Part shown: positions 16,668 through 25,555 of the stretch, piece by piece
Position numbering within the stretch: position 1 is the first letter of the stretch
Layout: the number at the start of each line of letters is the position of its first letter
DNA from: Halostagnicola larsenii XH-48
GTDB taxonomy: Archaea; Halobacteriota; Halobacteria; Halobacteriales; Natrialbaceae
DNA: 64,000 nucleotides
NCBI RefSeq assembly: GCF_000517625.1
Contig: NZ_CP007055.1
Location: 682,001 to 746,000 of the forward strand
Direction: 5' to 3'
Made by a program: the position numbers and the translations under genes
The notes under the pieces: generated by a model
Database searches by the model: none
Told to the model about the DNA's origin: nothing
Seen by the model: only the letters and a program-made list of their open reading frames with translations

Positions 16668-17002
16668 CTGTCGTCCTCGATGCCGTCGGTTCGTACCCGC
16701 CCCCGTTCGAAAACCCGATTCGTTCGGTTCGTCTCCGTCGCTTCGGTCGGCGGCGTGTGACTGACGGTTTTCATCGTCCGCTCGTCCGTCGTCGCTCGAT
16801 CCGCGTGTTCGTCGGTCGATTCGACGGCCTCCGATCGGCCGCCGTCGGCCGCAACGACGGGGCCGCGACTGAACAGGTGCCCAGTCGATTCGTCGGTGTA
16901 GGGGTTGGTGTGGCTAACCTCGGCCATAACCTTCCCTGAACCGGACGCCGACTCAGTTGTCACACCGGTATCGGACGCCGTCGATTCTGTCTCTCGTGTC
17001 AT
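16664..17002 (-). CDS. Conserved small protein between ilvC and leuC (112 aa)
   Basis: A 112-residue Thr/Glu/Ser-rich protein with a recognisable core, [16 protein letters not shown] followed by [15 protein letters not shown], flanked by low-complexity acidic or Thr-rich tails. It contains no catalytic motif. It starts 18 nt after the ilvC stop and ends in an ATGA overlap with leuC. I believe similar short proteins occur at this position in other haloarchaeal ilv-leu clusters, but that is from memory. The coupling suggests a structural or regulatory accessory role for LeuC, which is inference only. Confidence 0.65.
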   Translation of the reverse strand: MTRETESTASDTGVTTESASGSGKVMAEVSHTNPYTDESTGHLFSRGPVVAADGGRSEAVESTDEHADRATTDERTMKTVSHTPPTEATETNRTNRVFERGRVRTDGIEDDR

Positions 17003-17019
17003 CTGTATTCGATCGTCGA

Positions 17020-18072
17020 TTAGTCCGCCTGGACGCGCGTTTTCTCGTCCTCGTCTTCTGTCTCTTCTCCCTCGCCTTCCCACGCGAAGAGGGCGCGGAG
17101 CCGCTCGCCGACCTCCTCGATTTCGTGGTTCTTCTCGGCCTGGTTCAACTGCGTGTAGACCGGCCGGTTGGCCTGGTTCTCCGCGACCCACTCGGTCGCG
17201 AACTCGCCGTTTTGAACCTGCTCGAGCACTTCCTCCATGTTGGCTCGAGCGGTGTCGTCGATGATCTCGTCGCCGCGGGTGAGCCCGCCGTACTCGGCGG
17301 TGTCGGAGACCGAATCCCACATCGCGCCGAGGCCGCCCTCGTACATCAGGTCGACGATGAGCTTCATCTCGTTCATGCACTCGAAGTAGGCCATCTCCTC
17401 GCTGTAGCCGGCGTCGACGAGCGTCTCGTAGCCGACCTTGATCAGCTCGGCGATACCGCCACAGAGGACGGCCTGCTCGCCGAAGAGGTCGGTTTCGGTC
17501 TCCTCGCGGAACGTCGTTTCGACGACGCCCGCTCGAGCGCAGCCGATCCCCTTCGCGTACGCGAGTGCGCGTTCCTTCGCGTCGCCGGTCGTGTCCTGGT
17601 AGACTGCGAGCAGTCCGGGGGTTCCCTCGCCGCGCTCGTAGTTGCGCCGAACCAGGTGGCCCGGCGATTTGGGCGCGATCATCGTCACGTCGACGTGTTC
17701 TGGCGGCTGGATCTGGTTGTAGTGGATGTTAAATCCGTGGGCGAACTGGAGCGTGTCGCCTTCCTCAAGGTGCGGTTCGATCTCCTCGTAGACCGCCGGC
17801 TGGACCGTATCAGGAACCAGCACGGACACGATGTCGGCCTGCTTCGCCGCCTCGGCGGCGGTCGCGACCTCGAGTCCTTCCGCGCGTGCCGGCTCTCGCG
17901 AGGAGGAATTTTCGCGAAGGCCGACGATCACGTCGACCCCACTCTCGTGGAGGTTCAGCGCGTGGGCGTGGCCCTGACTGCCGTAGCCGAGCACGGCGAC
18001 GGTCGAGTTTGTGAGTTGCGATTCGTCTACGTCTTCTTCGTAATAGATTTCGGTGGTAAATTCGTCAGTCAT
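17020..18072 (-). CDS. ilvC: Ketol-acid reductoisomerase
   Basis: A 350-residue class I (short-form) KARI. It has a nucleotide-binding [17 protein letters not shown] at the N-terminus, the [19 protein letters not shown] loop, and C-terminal knotted-domain metal and substrate residues in [14 protein letters not shown] and [19 protein letters not shown]. It converts acetolactate or acetohydroxybutyrate to the dihydroxy acids of valine, leucine and isoleucine synthesis using NAD(P)H and Mg2+. It overlaps ilvN by 8 nt. The acidic C-terminal tail is a halophile trait. Confidence 0.97.
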   Translation of the reverse strand: MTDEFTTEIYYEEDVDESQLTNSTVAVLGYGSQGHAHALNLHESGVDVIVGLRENSSSREPARAEGLEVATAAEAAKQADIVSVLVPDTVQPAVYEEIEPHLEEGDTLQFAHGFNIHYNQIQPPEHVDVTMIAPKSPGHLVRRNYERGEGTPGLLAVYQDTTGDAKERALAYAKGIGCARAGVVETTFREETETDLFGEQAVLCGGIAELIKVGYETLVDAGYSEEMAYFECMNEMKLIVDLMYEGGLGAMWDSVSDTAEYGGLTRGDEIIDDTARANMEEVLEQVQNGEFATEWVAENQANRPVYTQLNQAEKNHEIEEVGERLRALFAWEGEGEETEDEDEKTRVQAD

Positions 18073-18721
18073 CGTCTGCGTGTGGTTGTTGTGGGTTCGT
18101 TTGCTGTGCCGATTCCTCCGGTGGTGTTTCGCGAGCGGTATCGGTCATCCCTCGCGCTAACGCCGTCGTCCCGGTTCGGGAAATCTCGCGAATGCCGAAC
18201 TGGCTGAACGCTTCGATCGCCGCGGCGATCTTCTGATCGCTGCCGGTGATCTCGATGGTCGCCGTCTCGGGCGAGGCGTCGACGGTTTTGCCGCCGTACA
18301 TCTCCGCGACGGCGGCGACCTGATCGGGACGCATCGCGTTGACTTTCACGAGCGCGAGTTCGCGCCGCATCGCGTCGGGCTCGAGTTCGCGAACCGAGAC
18401 GACCGGGACGAGCTTCCGGAGTTGTTTCTTGATCTGTTCGATGCCGGGATCGGGTTCCTCGACGACGAGGGTGATCCGCGCTCGGTCCTCGTCGTCGGTG
18501 GGGCCGACCGTCAGGCTCTCGATGTTGAACTGCCGCCTCGAGAACAGCCCCGAGACGTCCGAGAGCACGCCGGGTTCGTGCTCGACGAGCGTCGAGATCA
18601 CAGTTCGGCGCGGTTCGTGTTCGGCCTCCACTTCGGGGTCGACGCGGATCCCCTGTGCGGTGCGTCGACCAGCCGGCCTTGGGCGCTCGTCTGGAGCTGG
18701 CCCATCGAGTCCGCCGGTCAT
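18065..18721 (-). CDS. ilvN: Acetolactate synthase regulatory (small) subunit
   Basis: A 218-residue ACT-domain protein. The ACT core runs from about residue 39 ([25 protein letters not shown]) through [23 protein letters not shown], followed by the conserved C-terminal domain ([28 protein letters not shown]). It binds valine and controls the catalytic subunit IlvB. Its ATG overlaps the ilvB stop (18718-18721). The extended Thr/Gln/His-rich C-terminal tail is poorly conserved. Confidence 0.95.
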   Translation of the reverse strand: MTGGLDGPAPDERPRPAGRRTAQGIRVDPEVEAEHEPRRTVISTLVEHEPGVLSDVSGLFSRRQFNIESLTVGPTDDEDRARITLVVEEPDPGIEQIKKQLRKLVPVVSVRELEPDAMRRELALVKVNAMRPDQVAAVAEMYGGKTVDASPETATIEITGSDQKIAAAIEAFSQFGIREISRTGTTALARGMTDTARETPPEESAQQTNPQQPHADDD

Positions 18722-20538
18722 AGCTGGTCCTCCGCCAGCGCGAACTGGCCGTTGTCACCGCCGCTTGGAACCATCGGGTAGACGTTCGCCTGCGGATCGA
18801 TATGCGCGTCGATAACGGACGGCCCGTCGTAGGAAAGCGCCTCCTCGATGGTGTCTGCGACCTCGTCGTACTCGTCGATCCGGAAGCCTCTCGCACCGAA
18901 CGCTTCCGCGAGTTTGTCGAACTCGGGCATCCAGTTGTACTCGGAGGCGGAATGGCGACCCTCGAAGAAGGCGTCCTGCCACTGTCGAACCATCCCGATG
19001 TACTCGTTGTTGAGCACCACGACGGTGATATCGAGGTTCTCACGAACTGCGACCGAAAGTCCCTGTAACGTCATCAGGAACGAGCCGTCGCCGTCGATGC
19101 AGACGACCTCTTGATCGTCGTCGGCGGCGATGCGCGCGCCGATGGCCGACGGCAGGCCGTAGCCCATCGCACCGAGTCCGTGACTCGAGACCCACGTGCG
19201 CGGTTCGGTGTAGGTCCAGTACTGGCAGGCCCACATCTGGTGTTGGCCGACGCCGGTGGTCACGACCGCGCGGTCGCTGGTCGCCTCGTCGAGCGCTTCG
19301 ACGACGAACTCCGGCTGGACCGGCCGATCCTCCGGGGCGTCGTAGGCCATCGAGTAGTCGGATTTCCACTGCTGGCACTGGGCTCGCCACTTCGTCGCCT
19401 GCGGCGAGGTCTCCATCTCCTCGGACAGCTGGGTGACGACCGTCTCTGCGTCGCCGATCAGCGGATAGTCCGCGTGGATGTTCTTCGAAATCTCCGCCGG
19501 ATCGATATCGATGTGGATCAGTTCGGCGTCGGGCGCGAACGTCTCGATGCCGCCGGTCAGGCGGTCGTCGAAGCGCGTTCCGATGCCGATCAGAGTGTCA
19601 CAGTGAGTGATCGCCATGTTGGCGTAGCCGGTGCCGTGCATGCCGGCCATCTCCATCGATAGCTCGTGATCTTCCGGGAACGAGCCGATGCCCGGCATCG
19701 TCGTGATGACCGGGATCTCGTGTTCGATCGCGAACTCGCGACAGGCCTCGCTGGCCTCGCCCTTGATGACGCCGCCGCCGAGTAGCAAGGCGGGCTTGCT
19801 CGAGTTCTCGATCCGTCGTGCGGCTTGCTCGACGATTTCGGGATCGGCTTGCTCTTGGACCTCGTAGGTGTCCGGGACTTTCGGCTCGTCGGGTTCGCGG
19901 TTGGTGTCTGCGTTCGTCACGTCCTTCGGGAGGTCGACCAGGGTCGGTCCCGGCCGCCCTTCCCGTGCGAGCGCGAACGCTTCGCTCACGTCCGAGCCGA
20001 CCGTGTCCGGATCGTTCGCGAACGTGTTGTCCTTGGTCACTGGCGTCGTGACGCCGGTGGTGTCGGTCTCTTGGAACGCGTCGTTGCCGACGAAATCTCG
20101 AGCGACCTGTCCCGTCAGCGCGACCATTGGGTCCGAATCCATATCGGCGTCCGCGATTCCCGTGACGAGGTTCGTCGCACCCGGTCCCGAGGTCGCCAGG
20201 CAGATGCCCGGTTCGCCCGAGACGATGCCGTAGGCGTCCGCCGCGTGGGCGGCCCCCTGTTCGTGGGCCATCGTCACGTGGTAGATATCCGAATCGTACA
20301 GCGCGTCGTAGACGGGCATGATCGCGCCGCCTTGCACGCCGAAGGCGTACTCGACGCCCGCGTTCTCGAGGGCTCGGATAACCGACTGTGCGCCCGTCGC
20401 GACGGGCGCTTGCTCGATATCGTCCTCGGTCGCTTGCGTCGACGTGTCCGCCGCCGTCGATTCGTCTGCGTGCTGTTCCCCTGTTTCTGGATCGTCCGTT
20501 TCGGTCGGTGATGTGATCGAGGAAGCGCGTTCGCTCAT
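18718..20538 (-). CDS. ilvB: Acetolactate synthase catalytic (large) subunit
   Basis: A 606-residue thiamine-diphosphate enzyme. It has an N-terminal PYR domain with the catalytic Glu in MAHEQGAAHAADAYG, a central FAD-binding region, and the PP domain with the TPP motif CIDGDGSFLMTLQGL ... VVLNNEYIGMVRQW. It condenses pyruvate with pyruvate or 2-ketobutyrate at the start of Val/Leu/Ile synthesis. A Shine-Dalgarno GGGAGGA lies just upstream of the ATG, so this gene has a true 5' leader of roughly 190 nt, containing a possible leader peptide. The N-terminal 45 residues are an acidic halophilic extension. Confidence 0.97.
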   Translation of the reverse strand: MSERASSITSPTETDDPETGEQHADESTAADTSTQATEDDIEQAPVATGAQSVIRALENAGVEYAFGVQGGAIMPVYDALYDSDIYHVTMAHEQGAAHAADAYGIVSGEPGICLATSGPGATNLVTGIADADMDSDPMVALTGQVARDFVGNDAFQETDTTGVTTPVTKDNTFANDPDTVGSDVSEAFALAREGRPGPTLVDLPKDVTNADTNREPDEPKVPDTYEVQEQADPEIVEQAARRIENSSKPALLLGGGVIKGEASEACREFAIEHEIPVITTMPGIGSFPEDHELSMEMAGMHGTGYANMAITHCDTLIGIGTRFDDRLTGGIETFAPDAELIHIDIDPAEISKNIHADYPLIGDAETVVTQLSEEMETSPQATKWRAQCQQWKSDYSMAYDAPEDRPVQPEFVVEALDEATSDRAVVTTGVGQHQMWACQYWTYTEPRTWVSSHGLGAMGYGLPSAIGARIAADDDQEVVCIDGDGSFLMTLQGLSVAVRENLDITVVVLNNEYIGMVRQWQDAFFEGRHSASEYNWMPEFDKLAEAFGARGFRIDEYDEVADTIEEALSYDGPSVIDAHIDPQANVYPMVPSGGDNGQFALAEDQL

Positions 20539-20646
20539 CTGGATCCTCCCGCCGCGTGGTGGCGATCAGTTGTCATGTAGTGTGTCATCTGCTGTCTGAC
20601 TGGTGGCTGTGTGATCGATGCGAGGCCGGAACGAGAAGGAGGTGTG

Positions 20647-20664
20647 AGGGGCTAGACGGCCCCT
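20647..20664 (-). promoter_or_regulatory. Hairpin overlapping the stop codon of the ilv leader ORF
   Basis: Minus-strand AGGGGC-CGTCTA-GCCCCT: a 6-bp GC stem with a 6-nt loop. The loop and first stem bases contain the TAG stop (20652-20654) of the 26-codon leader ORF. It lies about 110 nt before the ilvB start codon. A ribosome stalled at the leader's end would cover or melt it. There is no strong T run after it, so it may act on translation or on mRNA stability rather than as a terminator. Confidence 0.4.
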
Positions 20665-20732
20665 ACAATAGCGAACGGAGCGAACACGCCGGTGTCGACC
20701 GCGTCGGCCGACCGTTCTGCGTGTGACCTCAT
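20652..20732 (-). CDS. Putative 26-aa leader peptide of the ilvB operon
   Basis: A 26-codon ORF starting MRSHAERSADAVDTG and ending FAPFAIVGAV, stop TAG. Its ATG lies about 29 nt downstream of a TTATGA TATA element (20759-20764), the same element and spacing as at carA, so the predicted transcript would start essentially on this ATG and be translated leaderlessly. The C-terminal end is rich in Ala, Val and Ile, and the stop is embedded in a hairpin. This is the layout of an attenuation or translation-coupling leader for a branched-chain amino-acid operon. Neither expression nor mechanism is proven. Confidence 0.45.
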   Translation of the reverse strand: MRSHAERSADAVDTGVFAPFAIVGAV

Positions 20733-20840
20733 TACCTCGACTGTAGCTACCTCGAGTGTCATAACTCTTGTGCGTCTTGTTCGACCGCGTTGGTCCCCGT
20801 AGCCGGTGCTCGGGAACGCTGGCAAACGGGGAGAACATCC

Positions 20841-22071
20841 CTAGGCGCGCACCTCCTCTTTGTCCTGTGTGCGCTCGACGTCCGCTTCCTCCGCGAAGCG
20901 CTCTAAGTCGGTGACGGTGACGCGTCGTTTTTCCGCGCCGTAGTCTTTGACCCGTCGAGTGACCGCGCGAACCTGTTCGTCCGTGGGTTCGAACCCGCGT
21001 TCGTGCAGGCGCTCGCGGACGGAGTGCGTGCCGGTGTGTTTGCCCATGACCAGTTTGCGTTCGGCTCCGACCATTTCGGGGGTCATGACGCCCGGTTCGA
21101 ACGTATCGGAGTTTTCGATTACGCCCGCAGCGTGGATGCCGCTCTCGTGGGAGAAGGCGTTGTCGCCGACGACCGGCTTGTTGCCCGGTGTCTCCATGCC
21201 GCTTTTGTCCTCGACGATGTCGGAGAGTTCCGTGATCCGCGTGGTGTCGATACCGGTATCGACCTGGTAGAGGGATTCGACGGACATGACGAACTCCTCG
21301 TAGGCGGCGTTGCCCGCCCGCTCTCCGATGGAGTTGACCGATACCTGAGCCTGATCGGCTCCGGCTTCGATACCGGCGAGCGCGTTCGCGGTCGCCAAAC
21401 CGAAGTCGTCGTGGGTGTGGACATCAACGCGCGCGTCGGTGTGTGCACACACCTTCTCGATCATCGCCTGGAATCTGCTGGGTGTGGCGACGCCGCAGGT
21501 GTCGGGAATGTTGATCCAGTCGGTTCCTGCCTCGGTGACCGCTTCGATCACGTCGATCAGGAACGCCTCGTCGGTTCGCGTCGCGTCCATCGGGGAGAAC
21601 ATACAGGTTGCTCCCGCGTCGGTGACGCGTTCGACCGACTCGACTGCGTTCTGTACGACCTGGTCTCGTGTGGCGTGCATCGAATCTTCGATCTGGACGT
21701 CGCTTGTGCTCACGAAGACGTGAACCATCTCGACGCCGGAATCTAGCGCTGCTTCGATATCCGCATCGACGACGCGGGCTAACCCGCAGGTCGTCGTGCT
21801 GGTTGCCGAAGCAATATCCCGGACTGCCTCGAACTCCGCGTCGGAGTTGACAGGGAACCCAGCTTCGATCACGTGGGTGCCCATCTCGTCTAGAATCGAG
21901 GCGATCTGGCGCTTGTCGTCGTAAGAGAACGACGTTCCAGGGGACTGTTCGCCGTCCCGGAGCGTCGTATCGAAGACTCGAGCAGTTTCGATTTCTTCAG
22001 TGGAATCTAACGTGCCCTGGAAGAACTCGACCGCCCTGACTGGTATCAGAGCCGTTGTCTGGTGAAGACAT
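20841..22071 (-). CDS. leuA: 2-isopropylmalate synthase / citramalate synthase (LeuA family), 5' reading frame broken or recoded
   Basis: A DRE-TIM metallolyase. From 21974 down the frame reads FDTTLRDGEQSPGTSF, DMGTHVIEAGFPVNS-type and VHTHDDFGLATANALAG with GNKPVVGDNAFSHESGIHAAG, all LeuA/CimA signatures. It condenses acetyl-CoA with 2-ketoisovalerate (or pyruvate). The first in-frame ATG (21884) would cut off the essential FDTTLRDG strand. The open frame continues upstream to 22106 (..PVRAVEFFQGTLDSTEE..) but contains no ATG, GTG or TTG there. The ATG that fits the TATA box (22071) is in another frame and stops after 24 codons (21997). A +1 shift, a frameshift mutation or error, or non-AUG initiation (CTG at 22049) is needed. 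It is the first gene of the cluster. Confidence 0.8.
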
Positions 22072-22097
22072 TGTATCCAATTCGACGTGCGACGACG

Positions 22098-22106
22098 TAT
22101 ATAAAA
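22098..22106 (-). promoter_or_regulatory. TATA box of leuA
   Basis: TTTTATATA on the minus strand, centred about 31 nt before the ATG at 22071, so transcription should begin within a few bases of that ATG. A short palindrome ATCAC-TTC-GTGAT (22147-22159) lies about 45 nt further upstream and could be a regulator site. Confidence 0.6.
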
Positions 22107-22582
22107 CTACCGCTGTTACTGCTTTTCCGGTGTCGTCTGTGAGCGAATCACTTCGTGATGAGCCCAAAATCGCAAGACATCAACGTCCTAATATTCATCA
22201 CCATCTCCCTATATGATACGGTATTTCTGTGCGGACTCGACCGAGGCGTTCTCGAGAGCGAGTATAATTACGGTTTATTTCCTTTGGATTAAATTTGTGA
22301 GCGCTCGCGCGCGATTCCGGAATTAACGTTCGGGCAATAACGCTTACTGCAGACGGGTAGAATAAGACGTTCACATCCCTTTACTCGAATATGGTTGTCT
22401 ATCTACTATTCCTTCGATCATTTCACGATCTATTCCAGCTAAGTTATTGTTCGAGTATGTTCTGCTGAGTTTCGTATTGGTCGACGCCCCGCGATTCGTG
22501 TACCGCTCTGAGACACGGGATGAGTGAGATGGCCAGTGAGCGTGTCAGCATTTTAGTGCCCCTCGTGGTAGCTCTCCGTGCA
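22107..22582. other. AT-rich divergent intergenic region between leuA and the ferritin-like gene
   Basis: Markedly more AT-rich than the rest of the window, especially about 22190-22460. It holds the upstream part of the leuA promoter region, the 22147-22159 palindrome, and presumably the promoter of the 22583 gene. I find no credible ORF or RNA gene in it. Confidence 0.5.
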
Positions 22583-23038
22583 ATGTCATCCGACGAAGTC
22601 ACAGCCCTGCTCAGGGAAGCGTACCTCGACGAACTCGAGACGGTGATGAATTACCTGACGAACGCCATCGTGCTCGATGGCGTCCACGCCGAGGAAGTCA
22701 AAACGAGCCTCGAGGAGGACGTCGACGAGGAACTCGAGCACGCGCGGTTGCTCGGCCAGCGGTTGAAACAACTCGATCAGTCACCGCCCGGCTCCGAGCA
22801 GTTCGACGCCCAGCAGTCCTCGCTGCAGCCGCCGGACGACACGACGGACGTCCAGTCGGTCATCGACGGCGTGCTCGATGCCGAAGATGACGCCATCGAA
22901 ACGTACCGATCGCTGCTCGAGGCGGCTCGAGAGGCTGACGATCCGGTGACCGAAGACGTCGCCGTCACGATTCTGACCGACGAGGAGGCCCACCATTCGG
23001 AGTTCCGCGGATTCGAAAAGGAGTTTCCGATGGACTGA
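22583..23038 (+). CDS. Ferritin-like four-helix protein
   Basis: A 151-residue all-alpha acidic protein. The helices carry the carboxylate/His pattern of ferritin-like di-iron proteins: EAYLDELETVMNYLTNA, then EELEHARLLGQRL (E-x-x-H), a linker, DDAIETYRSLLEAAR and a final DEEAHHSEFRGFEKEF. It is related to bacterioferritin/Dps-type proteins and may store iron or handle peroxide; catalytic activity is unproven. The ATG at 22583 starts directly at helix 1. An upstream in-frame ATG at 22520 would add a hydrophobic 21-residue extension that I consider non-coding. Confidence 0.75.
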   Translation: MSSDEVTALLREAYLDELETVMNYLTNAIVLDGVHAEEVKTSLEEDVDEELEHARLLGQRLKQLDQSPPGSEQFDAQQSSLQPPDDTTDVQSVIDGVLDAEDDAIETYRSLLEAAREADDPVTEDVAVTILTDEEAHHSEFRGFEKEFPMD

Positions 23039-23170
23039 GTCGATCGCGAGACCAGATTTGATGGGCGTCTGGAACCGCGTCTCTCGAGGCCGTCCTGTTC
23101 GCCGCCGCGAGTCGCGTCGTGAAACCAGTTGTGGGGAACGTTTTTCTCGTCGCGCTTCGACCCAGACCAC

Positions 23171-23464
23171 ATGAGCGATTTCGATCTCGACCTGATGGCG
23201 GTCGAGGACCACATGGACGAGGAGTTCGAACTCGAGGGAAGCATCGTACTCGGCGTACTCGACGGCAGCACTGACCCGGATACGTGGCTCGAGGCGATCT
23301 CGAGCGGTAACGTGCTTGTTCTTCGGGGTGAGGGAGACATTAACGAACTCGCCTCCGGATTCGCGAGAGACGTCAAAGAATCCGGCGGAAATCTGGTTCA
23401 CTTTCGCGGGTTCTTGATCGTGACTCCTCCCGGCATCGATGTCGACACGAGTCGACTCGGGTGA
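23171..23464 (+). CDS. Conserved haloarchaeal protein, DUF5779-like (97 aa)
   Basis: A 97-residue acidic protein with a hydrophobic beta/alpha core: SIVLGVLDGSTDPDTWLEAI, NVLVLRGEGDINELASGFA, and LVHFRGFLIVTPPGIDVDT. It resembles the haloarchaeal DUF5779 family by recall of its layout. There are no catalytic motifs or membrane segments. The ATG at 23171 gives a compact N-terminus. It is monocistronic. Confidence 0.7.
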   Translation: MSDFDLDLMAVEDHMDEEFELEGSIVLGVLDGSTDPDTWLEAISSGNVLVLRGEGDINELASGFARDVKESGGNLVHFRGFLIVTPPGIDVDTSRLG

Positions 23465-23701
23465 GCACCTCGACCGATACTGTGTCAGATTCAGGATAAT
23501 AGTGGATTACCTCTACGAATCACGATCTGTTAATTCCGTCTGTTGTTCGTGCCTATAATTCACACGCTGGCCGGGAATCTCGATCACCGAACGGTTATCA
23601 TCTCGTTCTCTCAGGGACTGTAATCCTATTGGGGGACGAACCATTTCGTTTGGTTAGTTTGCCAGAATGTATTTACGACGTGGGTCAGTCTTCACAGATG
23701 A

Positions 23702-24688
23702 ATGTCGTTTGATACGCACGAGGATACCTCCGACGTAGGTGATATTACCGACGATATAGACACTGACATCGATACGGTCGACCGAACGGATATCAGTACG
23801 AACACCGACCACGAAGCGTCCGCTAAAATGGAATCCGCGGTCGATAAACTGAGCCGGAGTACGACAGAAATCGGCGACCGACTCGAGGACATCCACGACG
23901 AGGCTACTTCCCAGTACGATGCGAACATGGAGGTCGCAAACGAGGCGTCGAACCTCTCGGCGTCGGTCGAAGAGATCGCCTCGTCGTCCGAGGAGGTTGC
24001 GGCCGCGAGCGAGAAGGCTCAGGATCTCGCCGAGACGGGCCAGGAGTCCGCGACTGACCTCTCGAACGCGATGGCGGATATTCGCAGTGCCGCAGACGTG
24101 GTCGCAGAAGATGTCAGGGCGATCCGACGAAGTGCAGAGGAGATCGACAAGGTGGTCGAAGTCATCAACGACATCGCCGACCAGACGAATATTCTGGCGA
24201 TCAACGCCTCGATCGAGGCCGCTGGTGCGGACGCCAACGGCGATCGGTTCGGCGTCGTCGCGTCGGAGGTAAAGTCGTTGGCGGAGGATTCACAGACTCG
24301 TGCGGCCGAAATCGAGGGGATGATCGAAGACGTACAAGAGAACACGGGGACGGCCGTCGAGAACCTCGGTGCGAACGACGAGCGCATCGAAGAGGGGATC
24401 GAGTCGGTCGATCAGGCGATCGAGGTCCTCGACGAGATTCACGAAACGGTCGACGAAGTCTCGGAGGGAATCGCCCAGGTTGCAGATGCGACCGATCAGC
24501 AGGCGGCGAGCACGGAGGAAGTCGCGAGCATGGCCGATATAACCGTCAAAAGTGCCGAAACGATCGCTAACGAGACGCGCGAAATCGCCACCGAAGTGCA
24601 GACCCAAACTACTCAGATCGAAGACATTACACAGACGTTCGAACAGCTCGAGGACGACTTCGCTCCGAACGCGAATCCGAACGTCTAA
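23702..24688 (+). CDS. Soluble methyl-accepting chemotaxis-type transducer
   Basis: A 328-residue acidic coiled coil without membrane segments. Residues 1-40 are an Asp/Thr-rich low-complexity tail. Residues about 60-320 form the long antiparallel helices of an MCP signalling domain, whose hairpin tip is INDIADQTNILAINASIEAAG ... FGVVASEVKSLAEDS (about residues 155-195). Gln/Glu pairs in EEIASSSEEVAAASE and QQAASTEEVASM are probable methylation sites. It would signal to CheA/CheW in the cytoplasm, but it has no recognisable sensor domain, so the input is unknown. A TATA-like GTATTTACG lies about 28 nt before the ATG. Confidence 0.88.
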   Translation: MSFDTHEDTSDVGDITDDIDTDIDTVDRTDISTNTDHEASAKMESAVDKLSRSTTEIGDRLEDIHDEATSQYDANMEVANEASNLSASVEEIASSSEEVAAASEKAQDLAETGQESATDLSNAMADIRSAADVVAEDVRAIRRSAEEIDKVVEVINDIADQTNILAINASIEAAGADANGDRFGVVASEVKSLAEDSQTRAAEIEGMIEDVQENTGTAVENLGANDERIEEGIESVDQAIEVLDEIHETVDEVSEGIAQVADATDQQAASTEEVASMADITVKSAETIANETREIATEVQTQTTQIEDITQTFEQLEDDFAPNANPNV

Positions 24689-24745
24689 ATCGACTTTTCT
24701 CGGCGGCAGCCGACCCGTATCACGACGCTCCGTTCGCGTCCACTG

Positions 24746-25450
24746 TCAGGAATTTTCGGACGGGGCAAACGTCAGATGATGTCCGTCGAAGTCACGAGCG
24801 ACCGCTGTCTCGGCGTCGCCCTCGCCACGGAACTCGAGGCGTGCGACGCGGTCGGCGATCGCTTCCCCTGTGGCTTTCGGATCTTCCGTTTCGAAGCCCA
24901 GATCGACGTGGACGCCGCCGCGAGCGTCCGCGATACCGAGGTGGGGCTCCCACAGCTCGAGCGCGATCGGTCCGTCCATTCGGACCCGCGTTCGGCGGTC
25001 GCCGCGGTCGACGGTTTCGAATCCCAACTCGGCGTACAGCGACTCCGCGCGCTCGAGCGATTCGACCTCGAGAACGACTTCGAAGATGCCGTCGATGCCT
25101 GGACCATCGACGTCGGATTGCCCGAGTTCGACGCAGTTTCCGTCCGGATCGTAGAGGTACAGCGATCTCGTAGACCCGAACTGGGCCTCCTCGAGGTCGT
25201 ACTCGGCCTCGAGTCGGTCCCACCAGTCGTCGTAGGTGTCCGCCGGAATCGACAGCGCGTAGTGGGTGTGAAGGCCGCCACGCGGAACAGCCGTCGGCCG
25301 GCGAATACGGAGGTCGCTTTTCCCGGCTTCGATCGCGAGTTCTCCGTCCCGCTCGCTGCGAACGGTCATCTCGAGCGTATCCTCGTAGAATTTTCGTGCG
25401 CTGGCGAGCGATTTCGCCTCGAGTCCGAGCCAGGCGAGGCCGGTCAACAT
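24746..25450 (-). CDS. VOC-superfamily (glyoxalase/dioxygenase-like) protein
   Basis: A 234-residue protein made of two vicinal-oxygen-chelate modules. The first has SLASARKFYEDTLEM, HTHYALSIPADTYDDWWDRL and SLYLYDPDGNCVEL; the second has VVLEVESLERAESLYAELGFE and ends in DFDGHHLTFAP. The metal-ligand positions of the family (His near the start of a module, Glu in the PDGNxxEL strand) are only partly visible, so activity may be a dioxygenase, glyoxalase or resistance function. The ATG at 25450 is chosen because MLTGLAWLGLEAKSL opens the first module. Confidence 0.82.
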   Translation of the reverse strand: MLTGLAWLGLEAKSLASARKFYEDTLEMTVRSERDGELAIEAGKSDLRIRRPTAVPRGGLHTHYALSIPADTYDDWWDRLEAEYDLEEAQFGSTRSLYLYDPDGNCVELGQSDVDGPGIDGIFEVVLEVESLERAESLYAELGFETVDRGDRRTRVRMDGPIALELWEPHLGIADARGGVHVDLGFETEDPKATGEAIADRVARLEFRGEGDAETAVARDFDGHHLTFAPSENS

Positions 25451-25555
25451 AGACCCCCTTACGCGCGGCAACCGCATAGTGCCGTCGCTCGGCGGCCAAT
25501 GAGAGTCGTTTCCGCATCTCGTCTATTTATCTGTTTGCCGACCGTACGGTGAGCC

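Noticed and set aside
20566-20838. 90-codon minus-strand ORF between leuA and ilvB
   Set aside because: Arg/Ser-rich composition and overlap with the promoter and leader region; the short leader in another frame fits the TATA spacing better.
21119-21884. Annotating leuA from its first in-frame ATG (21884)
   Set aside because: That start omits the FDTTLRDGEQ strand that carries LeuA/CimA metal and active-site residues, so it cannot be the functional start.
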